Position numbers and translations under genes: made by a program
The notes under the pieces: generated by a model
Database searches by the model: none
What the model was told of the DNA's origin: nothing
What the model saw: only the letters and a program-made list of their open reading frames with translations
Assembly: GCA_963832725.1 (NCBI GenBank)
Contig: CAWHVG010000005.1
Span: 248,001 to 312,000, forward strand
DNA from: JAEZBP01 sp963832725
GTDB taxonomy: Bacteria; Myxococcota_A; Polyangia; Polyangiales; Sandaracinaceae
Direction of reading: 5' to 3'
DNA length: 64,000 nt
Shown: positions 26,290 to 35,657 of the stretch, in pieces
How the letters are laid out: each line of letters starts with the position of its first letter
Numbering within the stretch: position 1 is the stretch's first letter

Positions 26290-27162
26290 CTACGGCGTGC
26301 GAGGCGGCACGACGCGCATGAGGTTCTCCTGCGCGACCGTGGCCGCGAGCTGCCCCTCATGCGTGTACACCCGCCCGAAGTTCAGCCCGCGCGCCGAGCT
26401 CGTGCTGGGGCTCTCGGTGACGTAGAGGAGCCATTGATCGGCACGGAAAGGGCGATGGAACCAGATGCTGTGGTCGAGGCTGGCCACCTGCATGCTGGGG
26501 TCGAACCAGGTCAGCCCGTGCTGGCGGAGCGACGCGTCGAGGAGCGTGAGATCCGAGGCGTAGGTGAGCACGCACTGGTGCAGGAGCGCGTCGTCGGGGA
26601 GCGCGCCGCGCGCCCGAAACCACACGAGATGCTCGCCCGTGCGCTTCGTGGGCTTGCGCGGGTCGGTCGGATCGAGATCGTGCACCTCGATGGGCCGCTC
26701 CAACCGCTCCAGGAAGCGGAAGATGGGATGGCCGGACTCTTCGGCTGCGGCGTGGATGAGCTCGTCGGTCGAAGGGACGCTCTCGGGCGGCGCCGCCTCC
26801 GGCATCGGCACGAAGTGATCGTGCCCGGGCTCTTCCTTCTGGAACGAGGCCGCCATGGTGAAGATCGCCTCGCCCTCCTGCACGGCGACCACGCGCCGGG
26901 TCGTGAAGGAGCGCCCGTCGCGGATGCGGTCGACCTCGTAGAGGATCGGCAGCTTCGGATCGCCCGGCCGCATGAAGTAGGAGTGGAGCGAGTGCACCAC
27001 CCGCTTCTCGACCGAGCGGACCGCGGCCACCAGCGCCTGCGCGGCCACCTGCCCGCCGAAGACCCGCGGCCGTCCGTCATCGGGGCTGAAGCCGCGGTAG
27101 AGGTCGCGGTCGAGGCGTTCGAGGTCGAGGCGCTCCAGGAGCGGTTTGATCTGGCTGCTCAT
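26290..27162 (-). CDS. tesB: acyl-CoA thioesterase II (TesB family)
   Basis: 290 residues, the usual TesB length, with two hot-dog domains. N-terminal: RVFGGQVAAQALVAAVRSV, HSLHSYFMRPGDP. C-terminal: LLHQCVLTYASDLTLLDASL (the catalytic Asp and Gln/Thr region) and SLDHSIWFHRPFRADQWLLY, ARGLNFGRVYTHEGQLAATVAQE. It hydrolyses medium- and long-chain acyl-CoAs to free CoA and fatty acid in the cytoplasm. It is convergent with the SEC-C protein gene and a single-gene unit. Confidence 0.93.
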   Translation of the reverse strand: MSSQIKPLLERLDLERLDRDLYRGFSPDDGRPRVFGGQVAAQALVAAVRSVEKRVVHSLHSYFMRPGDPKLPILYEVDRIRDGRSFTTRRVVAVQEGEAIFTMAASFQKEEPGHDHFVPMPEAAPPESVPSTDELIHAAAEESGHPIFRFLERLERPIEVHDLDPTDPRKPTKRTGEHLVWFRARGALPDDALLHQCVLTYASDLTLLDASLRQHGLTWFDPSMQVASLDHSIWFHRPFRADQWLLYVTESPSTSSARGLNFGRVYTHEGQLAATVAQENLMRVVPPRTP

Positions 27163-27432
27163 GCGCTGGCCGTTGTAGCAGTCCGTTGAAGCGCCTCGCT
27201 ACTCGACGCGCGAGCGGACCGGAACGTCTCCGAACGACGAGCGAGCCCCTCGCGCACCGCAGCTCTTCGTGCTCGACCTGCGACCGGCTGCCAGCAGCCG
27301 CTCACCGCGGCGGTGCGGCGCAAGGCTTGCGAGAGCACGCCGTCCCATCGGCGCTCCGAGCCAATCTCGGCGCTGGCGCGCGCTTTGCGATGACGCCAGC
27401 TGGGGGAATCGCTCCCCGGAGGAGACGTCGCC

Positions 27433-28380
27433 ATGAGAGTCCTGGTGGCCTACGGAAGCGAACGAGGGGGCACGGCGGAGATCGCCGAGCGCGTGGCGGA
27501 GACCTTGCGCGCGGAGGGGTTGGAGGCGGAGGCGGTCGACGCGTCGAAGGTGCGCCGGCTCGACGGCTACGACGCGGTCGTGATCGGGGGCGCGCTCTAC
27601 GCGATGCAATGGCACCGAGACGCGCGCCGCTTCGCGCTGCGGCACGCGCGGGCGCTCCGGGAGCGGGAGGTGTACGGCTTCTCGAGCGGGCCGCTCGACG
27701 ACTCCGCATCGCAGCGGGACATCCCGCCGCCGCCTTCGGTGAAGCAGCTCCTCGAACACGTCGGCGCGCGCTCCCACGTGACCTTCGGCGGGCGACTGGT
27801 GCCGGACGCGCGCGGCGTCATCGCCTCGAAGATGGCGAACGACCACGCGGGCGATTGGCGCGACTGGCCCCGCATCGAATCCTGGGCGCGCCGAATCGCG
27901 GCCGCCCTGAGCCAGCCTCGCAGCGCGCCGGCGAGGCCGGTGCCGCTCCCCTCCCGCTCGCTCCCGCTCGGGCTCGCGCTCTTCACCGGCATCACCGCGC
28001 TCGGGGGAGGCGCGGCGCTGATGGCGGGCCCGGATGGAAGCGTGGTGCACATGCCGGTGACTGCCCTCGCGCACTCGCCCTTCCACAGCTTCCTGATCCC
28101 CGGGATCGTGCTCTTCACCCTGGTCGGGCTGCTCAACCTCTGGGCCGCCTGGATGCACGGGGTGCGGTCGCCCTACGCGGCGCTCGCGTCCTTCACCGGC
28201 GGCTGCTCGCTGACGATCTGGGTCGCGGTCGAGATGGCCATGCTCCGCACCGTCGAGTGGTTGCAGCTCACCTACCTGGCGATCGGCATCTTGCTGGTGC
28301 TCGACGGAGCGAGGCGCGCGAGCACGCTCTTCGCGCAAATGGGCGCTGCCGCCCGGCAAGCGCCGCGCTCCACGACCTGA
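27433..28380 (+). CDS. flavodoxin-domain / four-helix membrane fusion protein
   Basis: 315 residues. Residues 1-160 form a flavodoxin-like domain: VLVAYGSERGGTAEIAERVA (phosphate loop), VVIGGALYAMQWHRDARRF and YGFSSGPLDDSA. This is close to the short flavodoxins/HemG-like proteins that bind FMN. Residues about 180-300 contain four hydrophobic segments (LGLALFTGITALGGGAALM, FLIPGIVLFTLVGLLNLWAAW, LASFTGGCSLTIWVAVEMAM, LTYLAIGILLVLDGARR). The fusion suggests an inner-membrane electron-transfer module with a cytoplasmic flavin domain. The redox partner is unknown. ATG 27433 is preceded by GGAGGAGACGTCGCC. Confidence 0.8.
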   Translation: MRVLVAYGSERGGTAEIAERVAETLRAEGLEAEAVDASKVRRLDGYDAVVIGGALYAMQWHRDARRFALRHARALREREVYGFSSGPLDDSASQRDIPPPPSVKQLLEHVGARSHVTFGGRLVPDARGVIASKMANDHAGDWRDWPRIESWARRIAAALSQPRSAPARPVPLPSRSLPLGLALFTGITALGGGAALMAGPDGSVVHMPVTALAHSPFHSFLIPGIVLFTLVGLLNLWAAWMHGVRSPYAALASFTGGCSLTIWVAVEMAMLRTVEWLQLTYLAIGILLVLDGARRASTLFAQMGAAARQAPRSTT

Positions 28381-28856
28381 TGGGGACACGGCGCCGCTCG
28401 AGCCGACCTTCACCGACTCGGCTCGCGCCCGTCTTCCCCCCACACCGTGCGACAGACCGAGCTTCTTCCAGAACGGATCGATTTCACGCCGCTCGAGCCG
28501 CCGATCCATGAAGCGGTGCCGTGCGCTCCGGCGTGAGGGCTGCATGCCGGAATCGTTCCTTCCAGCGTCGAGCGAGCCGAAGTTCGCGCGCGACGGAGTA
28601 GTCATCCACTTCGATTGACGATGGGCGTTCTCGTCGGTGCGGTCCTTTGGCGACGAAGCCCGCCTCGCTGGTGCGCATCGAGCTCGCGATACGCGGGTCG
28701 ACCGCGGAGGTGAGCCGCCGCTCCCGGAGGATGATCCGGTCCGGCGGATACGCCCGACGCGAGCCGACCGATCAGGGCCGAGGTGCACTCGCGGTGATCG
28801 GTGCTCCAGGCGATGGCGGCTCGATTCTCGCGGCGCTGGTACTACCATGGCGCCCC
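28381..28856. other. 476-bp spacer, no gene assigned
   Basis: Between the flavodoxin fusion gene and the enoyl-CoA hydratase gene. Short frames are present on both strands (for example a minus frame near 28484-28678 with VDDYSVARELRLARRWKERF), but none extends to a recognisable protein or has convincing start signals. It presumably contains the promoter of the downstream plus-strand genes. Confidence 0.35.
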
Positions 28857-29621
28857 ATGAGCGAGACCCGAGTAGAGAGCGAGGACGTGGGCGCCGTCCG
28901 GGTGCTGACCCTGAGCCGCCCCGAGAAGAAGAACGCGTTCGACGTCGCCATGGCGTCAGCGCTCTGGAGCGCGGTCGAGGCCGCCGACGCCGATCCGGCC
29001 GTGCGGGTGATCGCGGTGACCGCCGAGGGCGACTACTTCAGCGGCGGCGCCGACGTGAACATCTTCCTGAACGTCGGGCAGATGGGCCCCGACGACCTGA
29101 AGAAGGTCGCCCGCCTCTACGAGCCGCTGCGCGCCTGCCGGAAGCCGACCGTCGCCATCGTTCAGGGCCACGCGGTCGGGATGGGCGTGACGCTCCTGCC
29201 GCACTTCAATCTCGTCTACGCGGCCGACCACGTGACCTTCACGACGCCCTTCGTGAAGCTCGGGCTCGTGCTGGAGTACGGCAGCAGCTACGCGTTCTCG
29301 CGTCTGATCGGTCCCTCGCGCACCAAGGAGCTGATCCTCCGCGCGGCGCCGCTCGACGCCCGCACGGCCGCCGAGTGGGGGCTGGTCACGCGCATCTTCG
29401 TCGCCGAGGAGCTGCGCACCCAAGCGCTGGCCATCGCCGAGGAGATCGCCAAGAACCCGCCCAGCGCGGTGGCGCAGAGCAAGGCGCTGATCGAGCGCGG
29501 GCTCACGCTCGACTTCGACGCGGCGACGGCGGCCGAGGACGAGGTGCTGGCCACCCGCTACGGCTCGGACGAGAACGTGCAGGCCATCAACGCGATCCTC
29601 CAGCGCAAGAAGCGAAGCTGA
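28857..29621 (+). CDS. enoyl-CoA hydratase/isomerase family protein
   Basis: 254 residues with a crotonase fold: LSRPEKKNAFDVAMASALW, the oxyanion-hole motif GDYFSGGADVNIFL, VAIVQGHAVGMGVTLLPHFNLVYA, FTTPFVKLGLVLEYGSSY and AVAQSKALIERG. The first catalytic-Glu position of classical hydratases falls in HAVGMGVTL (no Glu), while LEYGSSY offers Glu in the second position. This favours an isomerase or atypical reaction over plain hydration. The stop is followed within one base by the GTG of the DUF3604 lipoprotein gene, so they are probably co-transcribed. Confidence 0.87.
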   Translation: MSETRVESEDVGAVRVLTLSRPEKKNAFDVAMASALWSAVEAADADPAVRVIAVTAEGDYFSGGADVNIFLNVGQMGPDDLKKVARLYEPLRACRKPTVAIVQGHAVGMGVTLLPHFNLVYAADHVTFTTPFVKLGLVLEYGSSYAFSRLIGPSRTKELILRAAPLDARTAAEWGLVTRIFVAEELRTQALAIAEEIAKNPPSAVAQSKALIERGLTLDFDAATAAEDEVLATRYGSDENVQAINAILQRKKRS

Positions 29622-29622
29622 G

Positions 29623-31656
29623 GTGCGCGCGCTCGGAACGACTTCGTTCGGGCTTCTCGCCTGCCTCCTCGTCGCGTGCGGCGGCGGCTCCCAAGAGGGC
29701 GACGCCGGCAGTGATGGCGGGCGCGATGGCGGCACGGACGCCGGCCCCGCCGACGCGGGCCCGCCGGTCATCGTCCTCCCGGACCAGCGCGAGGCCTGCC
29801 GCGACCACGACCCGCTCAGGCGCCCCTACTTCGGCGATCTGCACGTCCACACTTCGGTGAGCTTCGACGCCAACGCCTACGGAACGCGCACCCGGCCGCG
29901 CGACGTCTACGCGTTCGCCAAGGGCGAGGCGATCGGGCTCGCGCCCTACGACGCCGACGGCAACCCGACCCGCATGGCCCAGCTCGACCGGCCGCTCGAC
30001 TTCGTCGCGGTCACCGACCACGCGGAGTTCTTCGGTCAGGTCGACATCTGCTCGGCTCCGACCTCGCCCGGGTACGACTCGAGGACGTGCCGAGGCTTCC
30101 GGAACGGCGATCCCTCCATCCCGGACTACGGCGAGATCGAGACCGCGCTGATCACGCCCTCGCACCAGCTCTCCATGTGTCGCACCTACCCGGACCTCTG
30201 CCAGCAGCGGGCGGCCAGCGTGTGGCAGGAGATCCAAGACGCGGCCGAGGAGGCCTACGACCGCACGGCCGACTGCGGCTTCACCTCGTTCGTGGCCTAC
30301 GAGTGGACCGGCACCGACATCGGCACGAACCTCCACCGCAACATCATCTTCCGGAACCGCAGCGTGCAGCGGGTCCCGGTCAGCTACATCGACGCGCCGC
30401 GGCCCGAAGAGATGTGGGCGCTCCTCGAGTCGACGTGCCTCGAGACGGGCACGCCCTGCGATCTCGTCTCGATCCCGCACAACGGCAACCTCGGCGGCGG
30501 CACCATGTTCGTGCCCGCGCACGACGACGGAACGCCCTACACCGCCGAAGAGAGCGCGCGGCGAGCGGCGCTCGAGCCGCTGATCGAGATCTACCAGCAC
30601 AAGGGCGCCAGCGAGTGCGTGCGCGGGGTCGACGATCCGCTCGCGAGCGAGGACGAGCTCTGCGACTTCGAGCAGTTCCACCCGAACCTCTGCACCGGCG
30701 CGCCCGACGATCCGGCCGACTGCATCAACGCCTGCACCGGCGGGGAGATCGGCTTCCTCGGCGCGTGCATCGGCCCGGGCGATCTGGCGCGCGGGCTGAT
30801 GCGAACCGGGCTGAGCGAGTGGGCGCGGACCGGCGCCGACCCTTTCCAGGTCGGGATCATCGCCAGCACCGACACGCACAACGCGACGGCGGGTTACGTG
30901 CGGGAAGAGGGCTTCCCCGGCAACGCGGGCACGACGGACGACGAGCCCGCCGAGCAGCTCCAGGTGCCGGCCACCGCGCTCACCCGTGGGCGCACGGCCG
31001 GTCCGGGCGGCCTGGCCGTCTTGTGGGCGGAGGAGAACTCGCGCGACGCCCTCTTCGACGCGATGCGGCGGCGCGAGACCTACGGCACCAGCGGCCCGCG
31101 CATCGTGGTGCGCTTCTTCGCCGGCTGGAGCTACCCCAGCGACCTGTGCAGCCGCGCCGACGCGGTGCAGGTCGGCTACGACTCGGGCGTGCCCATGGGC
31201 ACCGAGCTGCCTGCGCGCCCCGACGGCGCGAGCGCGCCCGTCTTCTTCGCCAGCGCGCTCCGCGACGCCCTCGGCGCGCCCTTGCAGCGCATCCAGATCA
31301 TCAAGGGCTGGCTCGCCGGCGGGACCACGCACGAGCAGGTCTACGAGGTCGCCGGGAACCCGGACGACGGCGCGAGCGTCGACGAGACGACCTGCACGCC
31401 GAGCGGCGGCGGCGCCGACACGCTCTGCGACGTGTGGACCGATCCGGACTTCGATCCGACGCAGCCGGCGTTCTACTACGCGCGGGTCGTCGAGGATCCG
31501 ACCTGCCGCTGGAGCCGCTTCGCCTGCAACGCGGCGGGCGTGGACTGCGCGAGCATCACCGAGAGCGATCCGCTCTACGCGTGCTGCGATCCGAGCATCT
31601 CCCACGTCATCCAGGAGCGCGCCTGGACCTCGCCCGTCTGGTACTTCCCCCGCTGA
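29623..31656 (+). CDS. DUF3604 lipoprotein (PHP-like phosphoesterase fold)
   Basis: 677 residues from a GTG one base after the previous stop. A signal peptide with lipobox LLVACGGG and a DGGxDAG linker precede the catalytic-like domain. Metal-ligand candidates are in YFGDLHVHTSVSFDANAYG (HxH), FVAVTDHAEFFG, IPHNGNLGGG and IIASTDTHNATAG, i.e. the His/Asp set of PHP phosphoesterases. Many Cys residues suggest disulphides and export. The DUF3604 family is common in marine bacteria and Myxococcota and of unknown substrate. A second PHP-type exported protein lies at 46619. Confidence 0.88.
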   Translation: MRALGTTSFGLLACLLVACGGGSQEGDAGSDGGRDGGTDAGPADAGPPVIVLPDQREACRDHDPLRRPYFGDLHVHTSVSFDANAYGTRTRPRDVYAFAKGEAIGLAPYDADGNPTRMAQLDRPLDFVAVTDHAEFFGQVDICSAPTSPGYDSRTCRGFRNGDPSIPDYGEIETALITPSHQLSMCRTYPDLCQQRAASVWQEIQDAAEEAYDRTADCGFTSFVAYEWTGTDIGTNLHRNIIFRNRSVQRVPVSYIDAPRPEEMWALLESTCLETGTPCDLVSIPHNGNLGGGTMFVPAHDDGTPYTAEESARRAALEPLIEIYQHKGASECVRGVDDPLASEDELCDFEQFHPNLCTGAPDDPADCINACTGGEIGFLGACIGPGDLARGLMRTGLSEWARTGADPFQVGIIASTDTHNATAGYVREEGFPGNAGTTDDEPAEQLQVPATALTRGRTAGPGGLAVLWAEENSRDALFDAMRRRETYGTSGPRIVVRFFAGWSYPSDLCSRADAVQVGYDSGVPMGTELPARPDGASAPVFFASALRDALGAPLQRIQIIKGWLAGGTTHEQVYEVAGNPDDGASVDETTCTPSGGGADTLCDVWTDPDFDPTQPAFYYARVVEDPTCRWSRFACNAAGVDCASITESDPLYACCDPSISHVIQERAWTSPVWYFPR

Positions 31657-31711
31657 ACGAAGCGGCGGACCCACGCTTGCGAGCGATGCCCGGCCGTCCG
31701 ATGCTGCCGGC

Positions 31712-33157
31712 ATGAAGACGGCAGCCGAGTACCTCGAGAGCCTGCGCGCACGGAAGCTGGCGCTCTACGTCGACGGAGCGCGGATCGACGAGCCGGTCGA
31801 TCACCCGAAGGTGCGGCCGAGCATCAACGCCATCGCCGCCACGTACGCGCTGGCCCACGATCCGGCCACGCGAGAGCTGGCGACGGCCCACTCCGACCTC
31901 ATCGACGCGCCGGTCAACCGCTTCACGCACCTCTTTCGCGAGCCGGCGGATCTGGTGAAGAAGGTCGAGCTCCAGCGCGTGCTCGGGCGACTGACCGGGA
32001 CCTGCTTTCAGCGCTGCGTGGGGATGGACGGGCTCAACGCGCTCTTCATCGCGACCTGGACAGCCGGCGAGGAGGCGCACGGCCGCTTCGTCGAGTGGGC
32101 GCGCGGCGTGCAGCGGCGCGACGAGGTCGTCAACGGCGCCATGACCGACGCCAAGGGCGATCGGAGCAAGCGACCGGCCGAGCAGCCCGACCAGTTCCTG
32201 CGGGTGGTGGAGCGCCGGCCGGACGGGATCGTGATCCGCGGGGCCAAGCTGCATCAGACGGGCGCCGCCAACAGCCATCAGATCCTGGTCATGCCCGGTC
32301 AGGCGCTGCGTCCGGGCGAGGAGGACTTCGCGGTGGCCTGCGCCATGCCCGCGGACGCCGAGGGCGTGCGGATGGTGCTCGGCCGCCAGCCCTCGGACGG
32401 GCGAAAGGGCGGACCGGACGCCGGCAACGCGCGCTTCGGCGGGCAGGAGTGCGTGGTGCTCTTCGACGACGTCTTCGTGCCGCAGGAGCGCGTCTTCCTC
32501 GACGGCGACCTCGATGCCTGCGCGACGCTGGTGGAGGCCTTCGCCGGCTTCCACCGCGCGAGCTACGGCGGCTGCAAGCCGGGCAACCTGGACGTCTTGA
32601 TCGGCGCCACCGCGCTGGTCGCGAAGGAGCACGGCGTGCGCCGCGCCTCCCACGTGCGCGACAAGCTGGTGGAGATGGTCCACCTCACCGAGACGGTGCA
32701 CGGCGTCGGGCTGGCGGCCAGCAGCAAGAGCACCCGTCACGAGAGCGGCGTCTGGCAGGTCGATCCTGTCCTCGCCAACGTGTGCAAGCACAACGTCACG
32801 CGCATCCCCTACGAGATCGTGCGGCTGGCCGAGGACCTCGCCGGCGGATCGATGGCCACCCTCCCTTCGCTCGCGGACCTCGAGAGCGAGGAGCTGGGCG
32901 ACGCGCTGAAGGCGGTGGTCGGCAGCGACACCCGCACCCGCGCGCTCCGGTTGATCGAGTACATGACCTACGGCGCCGGCTCGGTGCCGCTCCGCATCGA
33001 GTGCATGCACGGCGCGGGCTCACCGCAGGCGCAACGCATCGTGCTGGAGCGCGCCATCGATTGGGACGCGCGGATGAAGCGCGCGCGAGTGCTGGCCGGG
33101 CTCGACCGTGACGACGAGCTCGACCTCGGAGAGACCGCCGCCCGCGCGGCCGAGTGA
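31712..33157 (+). CDS. abfD: 4-hydroxybutyryl-CoA dehydratase / vinylacetyl-CoA isomerase-type flavoenzyme
   Basis: 481 residues, HpaB-like acyl-CoA-dehydrogenase fold. All four ligands of the oxygen-sensitive [4Fe-4S] cluster are present with exact spacing: C98-x3-C102 in GTCFQRCVGMDG, and H281-x6-C288 in HRASYGGCKPG (C99, C103, H292, C299 in the Clostridium enzyme, from memory). Other family blocks are VKKVELQRVLGRLTG, GAKLHQTGAANSHQILVMPG, FDDVFVPQERVFL and THE-type C-terminal IEYMTYGAGSVPLRIECMHGAGSP. HpaB-type hydroxylases lack the cluster ligands, so I favour dehydratase. It may serve 4-aminobutyrate/succinate fermentation-type or 4-hydroxybutyrate use. The enoyl-CoA hydratase-like gene lies two genes upstream. 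Confidence 0.87.
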   Translation: MKTAAEYLESLRARKLALYVDGARIDEPVDHPKVRPSINAIAATYALAHDPATRELATAHSDLIDAPVNRFTHLFREPADLVKKVELQRVLGRLTGTCFQRCVGMDGLNALFIATWTAGEEAHGRFVEWARGVQRRDEVVNGAMTDAKGDRSKRPAEQPDQFLRVVERRPDGIVIRGAKLHQTGAANSHQILVMPGQALRPGEEDFAVACAMPADAEGVRMVLGRQPSDGRKGGPDAGNARFGGQECVVLFDDVFVPQERVFLDGDLDACATLVEAFAGFHRASYGGCKPGNLDVLIGATALVAKEHGVRRASHVRDKLVEMVHLTETVHGVGLAASSKSTRHESGVWQVDPVLANVCKHNVTRIPYEIVRLAEDLAGGSMATLPSLADLESEELGDALKAVVGSDTRTRALRLIEYMTYGAGSVPLRIECMHGAGSPQAQRIVLERAIDWDARMKRARVLAGLDRDDELDLGETAARAAE

Positions 33158-33355
33158 GCGACGCGCCGCCACGAAATCGCCTCGCGCTCTCCCGCGGCTC
33201 GCCACCATCTCGGACCGACATCGCCCTCGCGCCCGCGCAGCCTGGGCTGGATGCGATCGGCAGAGACCTCGACGACCGGCGGGCGCCCGATCTGCGCGCC
33301 GAACCGCCGATCCGCCCGCGGAGAGGCTCCGCGTCGCAGATTCGGCTTCCGGGGC

Positions 33356-33913
33356 GTGCTACGAACGCGCGTGGTCGTCACACTCTCCGCGCTCGGTTAC
33401 CTGGCCACGGCGGCGTGGCTCGACCGGCGAGGCCTCCGCGACGCGCCCGACGAGGCCTTCGACGCCATCGTGGTCTGCGGCTGCCGCGTGCTTCCGAACG
33501 GCCTCGCGAGCCGCTCCCTGGCACGCCGGGCGCGATACGCCGCCGAGCTCTACCGGCGGGGGCTGGCCCCGACCCTGATCCTCACCGGCGGCGTCGGCGA
33601 TCACCCGCCGAGCGAGGCGCGGGCAGCGGCCGTCATCGCCCGCGAAGAGGGCGTCCCCGACGAGGCGATCGTGCTCGAAGAGCGCTCCACGTCGACCGAG
33701 GAGAACGCTCTCGAAGCGGCGCGGCTCGTCGACGCCCGCCGCGTGCTCGTCGTGACCGATGCCTACCACGTCTTCCGCGCCGAGCGCGTCTTCCGCCGCC
33801 ACTTCGCGCGGGCGGTGGGCGTCGGCACGGAGGGGCCGACCTCGGTCCGGATCCGTGGCGCCCTCCGCGAGGTGACCGCGCTGGCCGGCTACGCGCTCCT
33901 CGGCCGCCTCTGA
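33356..33913 (+). CDS. DUF218 (YdcF/SanA-like) membrane-anchored protein
   Basis: About 185 residues from GTG 33356; the frame is open further 5' but the extension is Arg/Pro-rich. A single N-terminal hydrophobic segment (VVVTLSALGYLATAAWL) anchors the DUF218 domain: FDAIVVCGCRVLPNG, LARRARYAAELYRRGLAP, LILTGGVGDHPPSEA, STSTEENALEAARL, RVLVVTDAYHVFRAERVF. It is a paralogue of the lipoprotein at 3437-4069 but is membrane-anchored rather than lipidated. Probably an envelope function; the activity of this family is not settled. Confidence 0.77.
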   Translation: MLRTRVVVTLSALGYLATAAWLDRRGLRDAPDEAFDAIVVCGCRVLPNGLASRSLARRARYAAELYRRGLAPTLILTGGVGDHPPSEARAAAVIAREEGVPDEAIVLEERSTSTEENALEAARLVDARRVLVVTDAYHVFRAERVFRRHFARAVGVGTEGPTSVRIRGALREVTALAGYALLGRL

Positions 33914-34071
33914 TCGGAAGGGGCAGTGGTTTCCGCGACCGGATCCGCATCGACGGCCGGGAGCGAGGGCTCGCGCCGACGGGATCCAGCGCCGTTGGCA
34001 ACGCGAGCAGCCGCACCGAGCCCGGATGGACGCCGTGCACCTCGTCCGCAGAGCGCGCATGATGGCGCGCG

Positions 34072-34449
34072 ATGCGCATCCATCACGTGCAGATCATGAT
34101 GCCGCGCGGCCGGGACGAAGACGCGCTCGCGTTCTACACGGACCTGCTCGGCCTCCGGCGCATCCCCAAGCCGGCGGACATGCCGAACCCGGACGGGCTC
34201 TGGTTTCGGCTCGGCGAGCAGGAGCTCCACCTCGGCGTCCAGGACGGCCCCGTCGAGACCACCCGCGCCCACGTCGCGCTCGTGGTCGACGACCTCGATC
34301 GTCTTCTGGAGACGCTCCGCGACGCCGGCGTCGAGGTGCGCCCGAGCAACGCCATCGGCGAGCTGCGGCGCGCTCACGTGCTCGACCCCTTCGGCAACCG
34401 GCTCGAGCTGATGGGGCGCTGGAATCAGGGCGCGGGCGGCTGGCAGTAG
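34072..34449 (+). CDS. VOC-family (glyoxalase-like) protein
   Basis: 125 residues, one complete vicinal-oxygen-chelate module: IHHVQIMMPRG at the start (His as metal ligand), DEDALAFYTDLLGLRRIPKP, LWFRLGEQELHLGVQ, ARAHVALVVDDLDRLLETLR and HVLDPFGNRLELMG (Glu as the last ligand). The role could be a dioxygenase, isomerase or resistance protein; the short single module does not discriminate. The 3' end overlaps the convergent lipoprotein gene by 25 bp. Confidence 0.87.
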   Translation: MRIHHVQIMMPRGRDEDALAFYTDLLGLRRIPKPADMPNPDGLWFRLGEQELHLGVQDGPVETTRAHVALVVDDLDRLLETLRDAGVEVRPSNAIGELRRAHVLDPFGNRLELMGRWNQGAGGWQ

Positions 34450-34962
34450 CCGTTCATGCCCATGCCCACCAGCGGGGTGCAGGTCTCGCTGGTATCGCAC
34501 TGCCCGGTCACCGCCGTCGTGCACGCGCGATAGCAGCTCTGCGTTCCGTCGCTGAGCTGCACGCAGATCGCACCGGCCGCGCACTCGGTGTTGTGCGTAC
34601 ACGGCGAGCCGACCGCGGTGAGCCCACCCAGATAGCAGACGCCCGAGCTCGCCGGCCGGTCGACGCCGGACGAGACGGCCGTGCACACCGTTCCGTCGTC
34701 GCAGAGCCGGGTCATGGTGGAGATCGCAGTCCGTCATGCAGACGGTGGGCGCCGCCGCGACGGTGCCCCCGTCTTCCACGGTTCCCCCGTCTTCGCCGGC
34801 GCCTCCGTCCGCCAGGGCCGCGCTCCCACCCTGCTCGATGCAGGACAGCCCGTTCTTGCAGTCGGTCGTATAGGTGCACATCTCGCCGACGTCCGCCGCG
34901 TGGGTGCACGCGCCGACGAAGAGCAATGGGGCCAGAACGAAGAGACGAGCGCTCGATGCCAC
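34425..34962 (-). CDS. Cys-rich lipoprotein interrupted by a frameshift
   Basis: GTG 34962 opens a lipoprotein signal (FVLAPLLFVGACTHA), then EMCTYTTDCKNGLSCIEQ and a DGG linker, and VCMTDCD. There the frame breaks near 34720. The other frame continues TRLCDDGTVCTAV, CYLGGLTAVGSPCTHNTEC, SCYRACTTAVTGQC, CTPLVGMGMNGYCQ and stops at 34425. The Cys spacing (CxxxxxC...C, repeated) is continuous across the break, so this is one protein of about 178 residues. The break abuts a GATC (34722-34725); removing one A just before it restores the frame (DPTMTRLCDD). Confidence 0.65.
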
Positions 34963-35120
34963 GGTGACCTCCGTCGGGCATTCGAACGCAAAACGGGCAC
35001 GGCGTCGAGTTCCTCGCGTCGCGCGACCCGCCATCGAGACGACCCGGGCGAGCGCGAGCTGCGCAGAAATTGGACGCCGCAGAATCGCTTCGTGCACTCC
35101 CTGGGTCAGCGGAGGCCCCC

Positions 35121-35657
35121 ATGCAGATGGCAGGAACCGAACGAACCCGGATCTTCGTCGACGGCGTGCGCGCCGCCATCACCGCAGAGGTCGCACAGCG
35201 CGAGCACGACTGCATGATCGTGACGCAGGCGCTGCCCTTCTTGCGGCTCGACACCTCGGTGGTGGAGGACGGCGGAACGCGGGCGCGCATCACCTGGGTA
35301 GGCATCGACATGGACGGCGATGTGCCCCGGCTGGTGGTCGAGCTCGCTCACGAGGACGCGGACGAGCCGCGCCTGCAGGCGCCGGTGACGGAGCTCGACG
35401 ACACCCTCGAGCGTTTCACGCCCGGGGTGAGCGTGTATCCGGCGCGGACCGACTCGACCGTGCCCTACGACTTCCAGACCTCGGCCCGGACGACCGAGAC
35501 CGTGGTGGGCGCGCCCGAGTCGCCGCCCGCCGAGCCCGTGGCCCTCGCTCACCCGCGAGCGGTGCGAGAGCCTCTCTGGGCCCGGCTGATGCGGCGGATC
35601 AGCGCGTTCGTGACCGCGCTCACCCGCCGGCCGCTACCGCTTCCTCGAGTGGGGTGA
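35121..35657 (+). CDS. hypothetical protein, unknown family
   Basis: 178 residues. ATG 35121 is set by a clean GGAGG six bases upstream. There is no signal peptide. The N-terminal 110 residues alternate strands and helices (RTRIFVDGVRAAITAEVA, CMIVTQALPFLRLDTSVVED, ARITWVGIDMDGDVPRLVVE), suggesting a small alpha/beta domain. The C-terminal part is Pro/Ala-rich and ends in a basic amphipathic stretch (LWARLMRRISAFVTALTRR) that could associate with membrane or nucleic acid. It is convergent with the PEBP gene, with the stops touching. Not recognised. Confidence 0.65.
   Translation: MQMAGTERTRIFVDGVRAAITAEVAQREHDCMIVTQALPFLRLDTSVVEDGGTRARITWVGIDMDGDVPRLVVELAHEDADEPRLQAPVTELDDTLERFTPGVSVYPARTDSTVPYDFQTSARTTETVVGAPESPPAEPVALAHPRAVREPLWARLMRRISAFVTALTRRPLPLPRVG

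Noticed and set aside
29587..31713. 708-codon minus-strand open frame opposite the DUF3604 gene
   Set aside because: Shadow of the recognised plus-strand gene; low-complexity Arg/Ala/Gly composition.
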